This document shows, piece after piece, positions 48,301-59,051 of a DNA stretch of 64,000 nt. The notes beneath the pieces were generated by a model. It did no database searches. It saw only the letters and a program-made list of their open reading frames with translations, and had not been told where the DNA came from. Both the position numbers and the translations under genes were made by a program. This DNA comes from Balanoglossus misakiensis. Its lineage: Eukaryota; Hemichordata. The stretch lies in the NCBI GenBank assembly GCA_040954595.2, contig CM082581.2, positions 14,322,001 to 14,386,000 on the forward strand, given 5' to 3'. Positions within the stretch are counted from its first letter, which is position 1; every line of letters starts with the position of its first letter.

Positions 48301-50840
48301 CATTTTCATAGCCATGTAAGAAAGAAAAAATATTTAGTTTATTAACTTTAATCATTGAACTAACATTGTTCTCTCATGGAGCTATAAAACACTCCACATT
48401 GTCTCAGTTGTCAACTGTGTTGTCACGGTTACTATGACCAAGCTGTTGAAGAATTTGAAAATTGGCATTTCTAATCGAGGGTTGCATAGCAACAGGGTGT
48501 GATTTGTGTAAATTTGGGTGTAATTAGTTTATTTGGACATTTGCACTGAGACTGTTATTATCACACAGACCTATGTTGGCTGTAGAGTTTAGAAGATTGC
48601 TGGTAAAATAAATAATCCTGAAGTAAATTTAATCATGTTGAAAACATTGCTACTTTTCCAGAAACACCATATGAAAAGAAATATATACACATAATGTGAG
48701 GAAATCAGTGGAACTTGACTTTGGAAACCGAAATATTTTGCGCTCATCAAATGACATTGTAATTGACTTTGTGAGTGTTGTTTCAACAGTGGTGAAGGAC
48801 TTTGAATGTATTGATAAAGAGATAGTGTAACAATGCTTTGGCAATGACCTTGCACATTTGCAATGTCAAGAATGTCCAGAAATGACAGGGCATGATTGCT
48901 GCTAAACAGACAAGGTTTTAGAAAAATAAAAATGACTGTCACATCTTTCCATGTTCTGCCACAGCAAAGGTTGTCAAGATGAAAAGTACACAGTTGACTG
49001 AATTTTGTTAAAAATACCAACCAAAAGCTACAATTGGCAGCCATTTTGAATTTTAGATATTACGTGACTTACAACATTATGCATGACTTCAAACATCTAG
49101 ATTTTATGGTTGCTAAAATATCCTGTAATTACTTTGTAACATGAACAGTAACCTGTACATTTTTTCTCCTTCACAATATGAACATTTTCTTTATTCTGTT
49201 CCTTTTTTCGCAGGATACATTCCCAGAATGCCTTTCAAGTTTGGCGGTACCTACAAGGAGGATTGTGATGTGTGCATTGACGATTTCCTAAATAACACAA
49301 AACAACACGATGGTAAAATTACAAATCTTAAGCAAACGACCAGCGGACATCCAACTCTGAAGGTTGTCAACAAAAATGATGCCTCAGTCATCAAGCAATT
49401 AAATCACTACCGTGACAGAAATCCAACGGCTCCAATTCTTCTAGGTATGTTCAATCAGAATCCAGATGGAAAGTTTCAATTTATAACACAATCACATTAA
49501 AAAAATTTATTGCCTTTTTATTATTTTGACTAAATATGATCAGAAAAGTATCAGATATCCATTTTGATGATAAAACACGTGCGTTTTCTCCATACATCAT
49601 TTGAAGGCCTATTATAGAATGGAGAATCGTCTTCATGTTTCAGTTTTTCAAAGCATACTGTAATATCTTTTGATGAAGTTTAATTTCTGGATGCATTTTA
49701 CATCTAATGAAGCTAATTTCTTGATTACTTCTGTCACATTTGTACTATAGAGAGTAGGCGACCTTCGACAGAGGCTCCCATGCCCGGTTACAGGGGTTTT
49801 ATACCCAGGGCAGGTGTTACTGAACTTGGGCTTGGCAGTCGTTACCACACTGTTTGCAAAGATTCTCTTGAAGTATTCGACCATGAGACAAAGAGACACT
49901 CATCCAAGATTGGACAGCGAGTAGTGCCCCCACAGTAAGTCAAAATCATGTTATTGTGTTTGTTTGTGTGTATTTTGTGAGAATGACAAGTTGCAAGGAC
50001 AAATAATGCAAGCATTCTTTGGAAAATTTATGAGTAATCAGTAGGAATGTATAGTCATTGGTATTGGAAATTCTTCTTCCAACTGGGAGTACACACAAGA
50101 TGTGAAATTAGACTGAAATAGAATTAATTAATTAAACCACGGTTACTAGATTAAACACAACCGGAAAATAAGTCTTATGAAGTTACATTTTGTAGTTATA
50201 AATTATTAGTTCAGTGAATGGATTTCGAATCTGGATGATAGAATTCCCGAGTAGTGTCACAGCTGCTACTTCAGAGGTATTTTCATGTCTGTTATTTGTT
50301 TTAATAACTTTATTGAAATTCCTGCCTTGACAGGAGAGCGGAAGATACTAAGGGAGTGACTGGCGTGGAAATACCTCACCAACATCCCGACTCAACCAGT
50401 CGTAGAATTTACAAACAGATGGGTATGGTACCAAAATACACAGGCTATCTTCCACGTGAGTAGATTTTTTATATTCAGAATTTTTTGTAGCGTTTTCAAT
50501 TGGAATTTATAATCTATACGAAAGAGAATCGTTATTTCCAATCACCACTGATTTGAATGTTTGCTTACAATGGGAACTACAGATAACTGTCACCCAACAA
50601 TAAATGCATCAAGTGAGATTTTTTTTACAGATTTATGGTTTCAAACTGTAAACACTTGCTTTTTATTTCAAATTATGTCTAATTATCCTTGTTGTCATCT
50701 TTACAGAAATGCGCTACCGATTTGGCAACACGTACGCTGACACTTCACGCTCTCTGCCAGTCTGTTACCATGACGAGAGATCGTATGGTGAATACGTGTC
50801 CAAACATGGAACCCCTGTGGCAGTCCAATCGGCTTTTTAA
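45352..50840 (+). CDS. ciliary microtubule inner protein 2 family (CIMIP2/FAM166-like)
   Basis: Seven exons: 45352-45443, 45581-45656, 47016-47199, 49214-49444, 49751-49934, 50334-50455, 50707-50840; 340 residues, starting MMNTDLPNSTTW or the second Met. The family repeat (P)GY-x-GY-x-P-x3-5-Y/F-x-x-G-x-T/S-Y appears four times: GYRGYIEQYKYHVGDTYG, GYTGYIPRMPFKFGGTY, GYRGFIPRAGVTELGLGSRY and KYTGYLPQMRYRFGNTYAD. Each repeat is split near its PGYxG by an intron (G|GY borders at exons 1/2 and 3/4). FAM166/CIMIP2 proteins line the inside of axonemal doublet microtubules. Vertebrate FAM166B has a comparable number of repeats. Between repeats the sequence is polar and lysine-rich. Assignment to paralogue A, B or C is not possible by eye. 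Confidence 0.85.
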
Positions 50841-53800
50841 GGAAAGTCTGCACCAAATAAGCTTGTCAATCAGTATATACACTACAGAGCTGAAGACACT
50901 GGCAATTAACGTTTGACATTCTTTACAAAGACACCCTCTGTGCTATATTCTCTTCAGCATTTTTGTACAGTATTGTTTTAAAGAAATATAGTGTCTTATT
51001 ATTTCCCAAGGGCAAAAAAAGTCATTTATGCACAGTGGAGGATGGGGTTAGCAGTTTACATCTTTAATAGATCAGAAAATAATCATCCAATCCTTTTCCC
51101 AAGCTACATATATTTTAACAAGCTAAACACTTGAAGATTGATACACAATAATTATCACTGTATGATTGCATGTATTAAGTTAAACCTATCTTTCAGTATG
51201 GCTGTCTGTGGCTGGCATCGTGCAAATTTGTCTGAGAGGAGTACAAAGGATGTGCCAAGGTTAGGCCAGCATAATGCCAAAATAATGCTGGCACAATACC
51301 AGCATTTGGCTAGGTGATACTGGATCTTTACTGTATCTGTATCAAACCACTGTATGAAGTTATAGATGAATGCTGGAGAGAGACAATGCTATTTTTTAAC
51401 AATTAAAAATAAGTTTTAATTTTGACTAACTATTACCTAAAGCCACGAAAAGAAAAGTTAACAGTTTGTAACTTCTCAGGATTTAAAGTTTACTCGTAAC
51501 CTTGGAAACCAAATATGCCAATGACCAGCCAAAAACACAGCATAACACACATTCAGTTTCCCCCAGAACAAGATGGCATCCAAAGGTTTTAGATGTATCA
51601 CGACTATGCATGCTGGGTAAAATTTTGTTTTCATAAAATTGCCAAAGAGAGATTTAACTGTTTTCGGTTGTTTGCATTTTGAACTGTTCATGGTTATAGT
51701 ATGGTAGTTCACTGTTTGGAATGGTTTTTGTCCGTCCTAACGGACACTAGTTTTATGATGTGCTAACTACAGACATAAAACTAAGAATTAGGGTGTACCA
51801 GGTATAACACAAAGGCCATTTATTAGTATGGTCTAGCCATCTTCTATTTCTAATTGACATTACATGTAATTGTGATATATTTAATGAGTAGAAATTGTTT
51901 TTCTTGGAGGATAAGTTTTTATTGCTGAAACACTGTTACTGTTGAACATCAAATAAATCATGGAACACTTTTTGATTGGCATATTTGTCAAATTCTTGAT
52001 AAAACATAAAATATGGTACACAAATTCATGATCAGTATGAAATAAATATTACATTTTTGTTACACAAGATGCCGATTTTTTTCCTCCCAAAGTTGTCTTT
52101 TCTTTATAAATAACGGCCACCCAGTTTTGTAACATCACTTGACAACCTGCAAATATGGAGATACAGATGAGTATTTTCCTTCATGTAAACCCATCCTGTA
52201 CATGTACCTATACCCCCTTCCGGTAGTTTTAAAGTGGTGAAGTTTTATACCTAAGCCTAACACTAGGGCGTGGTTGATTATAACCCATCATGTACATACA
52301 CACACATACACACACAGTTGTAGGACAATCCTACATAATTTCATCTATAAATATCAGTATTGACTGCTTCTGCTAGTTCTTCCAAGATATATGGTAATAC
52401 AATGGATTACAGAGTCCCATAACTTTCTGGCTGCCTAAATTGGTTACCATATCAAATGTGCTCAAACGTTTGCCTTGTGCCTTTTCTTTCTCACCAAAAG
52501 CCAGCAGTCTTAACATGGCAACCTCTGAATTCAGTGTTGCTCTAGTGCTAATATTTAACCAAATAACAGTTGAATTTAGGTGTAGGATATAGTTATAGCA
52601 AAATCTCCATAATAAATATTTCCTTTTTGTAATATACCGGTATTTACATTTTTTCCTTTGATGAACTTTTCAAGTACACTGGTCTGTTCTTTGGTTTCTG
52701 ATGAGAAAAATACATGTCATTACATTATATAGACAAATACACGTCATTAACTTGTAATCATGTGTAGAATTTTGATGTATAATTTTGATTGATTGTTGAT
52801 AGATGTGGAATCTCTGTAATCATACATTGTGGAAATGATGGATTGATTTGAAGTAAAATGATGTATTTCAGATTATGAGTATGGTACTGTCATTTGTTAT
52901 GTTGCTTGGATGACTGTGGAATTGTGGGTCAGGTGTATAGATGTGTTGTGTTGTGTGACCAAAAGTAGTCTGCATAGATATGCTGTAATGACATCACATG
53001 TACATTTCTGTAATATCTGGTTTATTTCATAAATGAATTGTGTGATTATGATACATGCTTTATAATTCAAAAGTGGTACATAATCTCTGAGCTTCGTTCA
53101 CCAGACACCACTGCAACAGCTTGGTGTATCTTGGATAAGAAGGCTTTTGGTGTGATATATTTCACTACACATGATTAGTATATTTAGGGTTGATACAGTA
53201 ATTTCTAATTTCTCTGTAATACAACGATTGACTACTCACCAGATATATCCAGAATGCTGTTGGGTTGAATCAACTTGAATGCCATTTTGTCTCATAGATA
53301 TTCCCATGCAAAATCCCAAGACTCATTTTCAAGATCCTCGTAGCTTCATTTTGGGTCTGGGTGACAGAGACTCCATGCATATTACAGATTGCACATCCAA
53401 TAAAATTTACAGAGCATTAAGAGAAAACAACAAAATCATTTCTTTAAAATATATATTTACATTAAAAATGTAAATTAAATGAAAAAAATATATGTAATTA
53501 TGTACATATCGGTAATTATCAATACTGCTGCAGACCAAGTACAGATAGTGTGAATGATTACTGGCACAGTTGTCAAATACAACACAATTTTCACTAACCA
53601 CCTCAAAATAGCACAGATACTTCTACATTGTAGGATGCTTGCAGGCAATCTTTTAATTTGAACATCCTTTTGCACAACGTCTGTAACATACCCAAACCAT
53701 CATTACAAAAACATCTGAAGAGTTACAGCTCTTCGGGATGAGATGTATGTGTCTTTGAGTTATAGATCTTCCTGCACTGGAAGATAGTTCATTTTGTATC

Positions 53801-53962
53801 ACTGACTGACTGGAGACATGTGGTTTCTATACCATCATTAGCACATGGACTGGTACGATAGAATCTGTCAATCTTAACCCTTTCACCACCATAGTTCAGT
53901 CAAAACCCATTGTTTTCTATGGTAAAGTTGGACCTCTATAGAGGAAACAGGGGGTGAAAGGG
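50841..53962. other. intergenic: CIMIP2 3' UTR and convergent spacer
   Basis: More than 3 kb of AT-rich sequence between the tail-to-tail genes CIMIP2 (+) and the LRR gene (-). A polyA signal AATAAA is near 51951, and another AT-rich cluster is near 52040. No coding exon was supported; short open frames (for example 51476-51712 and 53279-53473) lack family features. No structured RNA was recognised. Confidence 0.4.
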
Positions 53963-53966
53963 TTAA
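53874..53966. mobile_element. TTAA-flanked MITE copy overlapping the LRR gene stop codon
   Basis: TTAACCCTTTCACCACCATA to GGTGAAAGGGTTAA, the best preserved copy of the family. Its right-hand TTAA (53963-53966) contains the TAA stop codon (53963-53965 on the minus strand) of the LRR gene, so the reading frame ends in the target site and the 3' UTR begins with the element. Confidence 0.85.
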
Positions 53967-56900
53967 TTTAGCTTGGTCAGTTTGGAGTAGTCCACCCTGC
54001 AGAACTCCCCAGTGTCCAGATTTTTGGCCATAACAGTGTTGGGGTCAGCATTTGGTGTACGGTGCTCTACCGTGATCCTCTTCAGGGTCACATCCTGAAA
54101 TATTTTAGAAAGGGAATTAAAATGTTTAGTTGATTTAAGAATATAAATAATTAAAAATAATTTAAAAACAACAGCATATTTATCCCTATGATTCTGTGTA
54201 CAAACACAAACATGACCATGTCTACCAGGATAAGCCTTAACATATTTCAACTAAATATCTTTGTCAAATTACTTTTTTCTTCATATCGAAGTTGCACTTC
54301 ATTACCACGTGGCCCATACCACTATAAGAATAGGTAGGTCACATACCTGGAGGTATCTGACAGCTGCCGGGGTGATCAGTGCACACCCGGATAGGTAGAT
54401 ACAATCCAGCTGTGGACAGCTGTTTGCAATAGCCAGGACACTCTTGTCAGTCAGTCCATGGATACCGGAGAGAACAATATCTTCCAGCGGACAATTCCTG
54501 GCCAACGCACACACACCTTCATCTGTGATCTGTGCAAGAGATTTCAACCAGGTCATTAAGGCTTTGGTATACTCACTAACACAATAATGACATAGTCATG
54601 ACAGATTCTCAAGTATGTGTCTTGGTCATAAAATTTTAACACTTTCACCCCGTTTCCCTTTTAGAGGTCCAACTTTACCATAAAAAACAATGGATTTGGA
54701 CCAAACCATACTGGTGAAAGGGATAATACTAAATGTCTGTGTCACAAGACAGAATGGTTTTCATTGTTATTAAAGTATGATAACACACCTTATAACCCCT
54801 TACAAATAAATTGATCATTACAATAATGAATCACTAATTTTCCGAACTAAATATTGAATGTCAAACAACCATGTCTTTCAAGTATGTCATCTTGCAAAAT
54901 CAAACAGAAAGATGATGCATCAGTAGCCTCACCTCTTTGCAAGTCTTGAAATTGACCATTTTCAGTCGATGACAGTTAGCTGCCAGCGTCTGCAGGATAC
55001 CATCATTGATACACACAACCCCAGCCACGGCAAACCACTCAAGATTGGTACAGGACTCAGCTATGGCCAATACAACTTCGTAAGTCAACTACCAATAAAA
55101 AAGTAAACATGTCATTTATGACAACAAAGATACAAAGAAATCAATTAGCAGGATAATTAAAGACAAAAAGCTACCGATTATATATCATATTTACATGGGA
55201 AACCTCCAAATTGAAAAAAAAGGATTAATATATCCAGTTAACATTTACTTGGAAATGACTGCTGCAGTTTACTCAAAAACTGGTGATGTCACTGAAAATC
55301 CAAAGTGTTTGTTTCTCATTGGCAGAATGAGGTACAAGTTTACCCAAGGTTCCTTCTAACTTACCGCTCTACATCCACTGCAAACCAATGTTGTAATATT
55401 CTGAGCTCTCTTCTTATCTTCTAAGAGTGGATAGAGCGTGTATCCCGTGACTTGTGTACAGAATGACAGAGCTAGGGACTCAAGAGATTTGCAGTGGTTC
55501 ACCATGGATCTCAGAATGTCGTCTGTCACCACGCCACCACAGCCATTGAAATCCACCAACTCCAACTGATGTCCTATTGCACTGAATATCTGAAATGCAA
55601 CAGTGTGGGATACATTTTTTAGTCTTCTTATAAACTGCCACTCTTTAAAAATAAATACATATCACCTCACATTAGCATGAGGCCAACACTGTGATATATC
55701 TGAATTATCTCAACCATACTGTTGAACTATTGGCTTTTATTTCTTTGTCCTTGAGAGTATTTTAGGAAAGTTTCATGGTTTACAGTACATCATGACATGA
55801 GTATGTACATCATTTATACAATCATGACCTTACACAACTTCACTGACAGAAAACACATATACCAACCTTTTCCATGTTTGATTCTGTCAAGGAATCGATT
55901 CCGCACAATTTCAGCTTCTTCAGCTGGATCAACCTGCAAAGTGCATCTGGCAGAGTCTCACCATTCACTTGTGTACCACACAGTGACAAATCCTGTAGAC
56001 TGCTTGGAAGATGCAGTAATCCCTCACTGTCTGATGATGTCGAAGCTTTGTAACAGTATGACAGGTCGAGTTGCTGCAACTGTCTGCAGTTGTCACCCAG
56101 CTGAGGAAATGCAAACGATGCAGAGTCGTGTCATTGTGACTAGATGACAACTTTTTGTTATATACAAAATATAACAATGTCTGTGTGACTTAAAATAGAA
56201 GCAGATTCAAAGCAACTGGAAATATGGCAACAATCTCTACAGACATACACAGTCATTATTGTGATGCATTGCTTCAATGTAGCCAATCCTTATCATTTTC
56301 CTGTATATTTAAGGAATCATCTTCATTATAAGAAACATGAAGGTGAAACCAAAGTTCAGTGGTGACAAAAAATGGCGAGTGCCAACATGTATTTCTAAGG
56401 ACCTACCTGTTTGAGAGCTTCTTTTGTAATTCTGTTACAACCATGAAGAAATAACCTGAGGATATCAGAAGAAAATTTTCATTAGCTGTGATGTGAGCTA
56501 CAAAGGCATTCTATTATCAATGCCATGTGGCTTACTATGAAAATGACTTGGTAACCAGTATGCACACAGTAAATAGGCTGTTACTGGTTGTAGAAAGAAA
56601 AGCACACTTACTTTTTCAGATTATTACAGTTCTGTGCCAACAATGACATGCTTGCATCACTTAAATCATAAAGACCACTGATGTCAAGTGTTTCCTGGAA
56701 GATTAAAGTAAAAAAAAATGTTCCTTGTTACAAACTCAAAGCGAACTCTTTAGGAGTTGTGTGTGAGATATAAAGTGTAAAGCAATGGAGTGCGCCATGA
56801 TTTCAACATGGCTGAAATCTAAGCTGTCAACAAAGTAAGACAGCTGAGTAACAGAACTTACAACAGCACTGCAGACTGAGCAATATAACCAGTTTGGTTG

Positions 56901-57840
56901 ATTTGCCACGGAAACAAGTACATTAACATACTCATGAAAAACCCAAAACTTCACACTGGGCAGTTTACATGACAACATCTCTCTGAATAGTGGAAAGACC
57001 AGGGTTTTTGAATATGGGTTGGACTAACCAAGTTTGGCCCAAGAGCCTGTCCAACCTGACCGGCCAACTCGCCACTCAGCTTGGCACAGAACGGAATGAT
57101 CAGCGTGGATATGCTTGGGTTGTTGGTCACCAGCGACAGCACACACTTGTTTTCCAGCTTGGAACACTGCCTCAGGTCCACGTGTTTCAGCACGGGCGAT
57201 GCAACGTGCTGAAGACCGTGACAAGTCAAGTGGGTGAGTTTGCGAAGTTCAAGTGTGTGCAGCTCGTCTTGCTCAGACACAATGGCTTTGATTCCTGCAT
57301 CTGTCAAATTAGAACGTACAACGTCTACATTACCTTAAAAGGACTATGTCAAACTATACAGTGACTGGACAGGCCCTTATTGTGTATTGAGTACATAAGA
57401 TATGGTCATAAACTTTTTGGGTGAAACACCATGCTTGACATAATTATTCACCAGTAACCAGATTTTGTACTTGCAAGTCTGTAATACAAGGAGACTATAA
57501 ATCATGACATGCATTATAAAACCAGTACAACACTTTTACCTGTGACTTCAGTACATCCATGAATTGTAATAGATTCCAGTTTGCATCCTATCCTACCAAT
57601 GTTTTTCAGCAGTGAATCAGTGACTTGCAAACATTTGTAAAAGATGATTTTTTTCAGAGATGGCGAAAGTAAATGGTAACTGATATGTGGGAGGTACTCC
57701 TGAGTTAGTTTGTCATGGTATGCCAGCCTCTCAAGAAGGATTTCTTTGTAGACTGTCGGAAGATACATGCCGACTCTGCTGATGGTGTGGAGGTTGTTGG
57801 CAATGCATTCCAGGCAGACATCTGACAGTTTCTTTGCCAT
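53963..57840 (-). CDS. leucine-rich repeat protein, cysteine-containing (AMN1/FBXL) type
   Basis: Nine exons in coding order: 57540-57840, 57029-57300, 56612-56694, 56407-56455, 55867-56100, 55365-55589, 54933-55088, 54347-54529, 53963-54094; 544 residues. Repeats of about 26 residues with the cysteine-type consensus C-x-x-L-x-x-L-x-L-x-x-C/G-x-x-I/V-T-D recur through the protein: LESITIHGCTEVTG, LKHVDLRQCSKLEN, LKKLFLHGCNRIT, LQQLDLSYCYKAS, LELVDFNGCGGVVTDD, LESLALSFCTQVTG, LEDIVLSGIHGLTD, LDCIYLSGCALITP. No F-box is visible. The N terminus (LSDVCLECIANNLHTI, then YLPTVYKEILLERL) resembles the start of AMN1 and ZYG11-type proteins, and L-x3-C-x3-I fits an Elongin BC box. A role as a ubiquitin-ligase substrate receptor is therefore possible but inferred. 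The gene is head to head with PUS1. Confidence 0.85.
54636..54726. mobile_element. TTAA-MITE copy in LRR gene intron
   Basis: TTAACACTTTCACCCCGTTTC at the left and CATACTGGTGAAAGGGATAA at the right, in minus orientation, with TTTACCATAAAAAACAATGG in the core. It is about 700 bp from the copy at 53874, in opposite orientation. Confidence 0.75.
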
Positions 57841-59051
57841 TTTGTCTCACTGACTTTAATTTTAATCTGTGAAATGAACAGTACACAAGAATGTTGTGAT
57901 GTCACAATGATTACGGTACAGTAGAGTAGGCATTACATTGACAGAATTAACTAAGTAAACAGTTGATTTACTGATAAAAGTGATCACTATAAAGATAAGC
58001 TTTCTTAACCATTTCAACCCCTCTTTCCGTGTATAAAGGTCCAGCACTGCTATTGAAAACATTAGGGTTGGACAAAACCATGGTGGTGTGGCAGGGTTAA
58101 GCGTATACCTTGCTTACCTTGTGGACCTGGAACAACTCTAAAAGTGCAGGAGAACATGACAAGCGGGCTAAATATATTTGACTGTCTGGTGTGACTATTT
58201 TTAGCCCATGAGTGATGCTTCTTGACAACAGGACCACTCAAGCCTGCCCCAGTCAACAATGAATGTGGGCGTGGTCAGCTGGATTTGTTTGTAAACGATC
58301 GAAACAATGTGGGCACTCCCCAGACTACCAAAAAGGAGTCCATGATCTCTAAAACCCTGTACCTTTTCGATAATGTTATTCGCGAACGTTTAACTTCACT
58401 CTGAAAGCATTTTCTGGCCAATTATTTTACATCTCGACCAGCACCAGGGCGCAGCCATCTTTACTTTAGACGATTTCATTGTCATGCATGGGGGCGACTT
58501 GCTTTGGAGATGTCAAGGTTGGGTGCCTTGCAAGTAGTGAACGAAATGAAGACGTAGCGTTGTGTTTCATCCATTAGTGTGCAATAAATCATAGGCAGTA
58601 GAATAAATGAATAAATGTATTGCCTCAAGTGAATGAGTGGATCTGGTGTAGGAACTATACAAACTGACTCCGCGTCACTCCGAAACGTAGTATGACCCAA
58701 ATAACGCCCTCTATCGCTCACTTGATTCCCTTTCCTGAATTTTCAGTCAGCGTGTGTACATGCGACAACTTGGACAAGATAGATCTGATCATCCTGCAGT
58801 AAGTGTTTTAATGAAATCGTTTATGCGTGTAGGCTATAGTTTATTTATTAAACCAGCGATGAAACGCCGGGAGCATGCACACAGACCTGTACGCAGGGTT
58901 ACACTACAGGAAGGGGTACACGTACACAGCTAGGCTACAGGGATACCTAGCCAACTAAGTACCAGCTGTAACAATTTACCAATTCGATGGATTTTGTTCG
59001 TTCACAGAATACAGAGACTAGATTTTGGTGGCTAGGAATCAGACACTGTAG
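57841..59051. other. divergent promoter interval between LRR gene and PUS1
   Basis: 1.2 kb between start codons. It holds a TTAA-MITE copy at 58005-58100 (TTAACCATTTCAACCCC ... GGCAGGGTTAA), with the promoters of the LRR gene (-) and PUS1 (+). CpG-containing sequence is concentrated at about 58370-58500 and 58660-58700, a candidate bidirectional promoter core. No coding exon was seen. Confidence 0.4.

Noticed and set aside
48589-49044. 151-codon minus-strand frame
   Set aside because: Antisense within a CIMIP2 intron; composition is that of the intron and no domain is visible.
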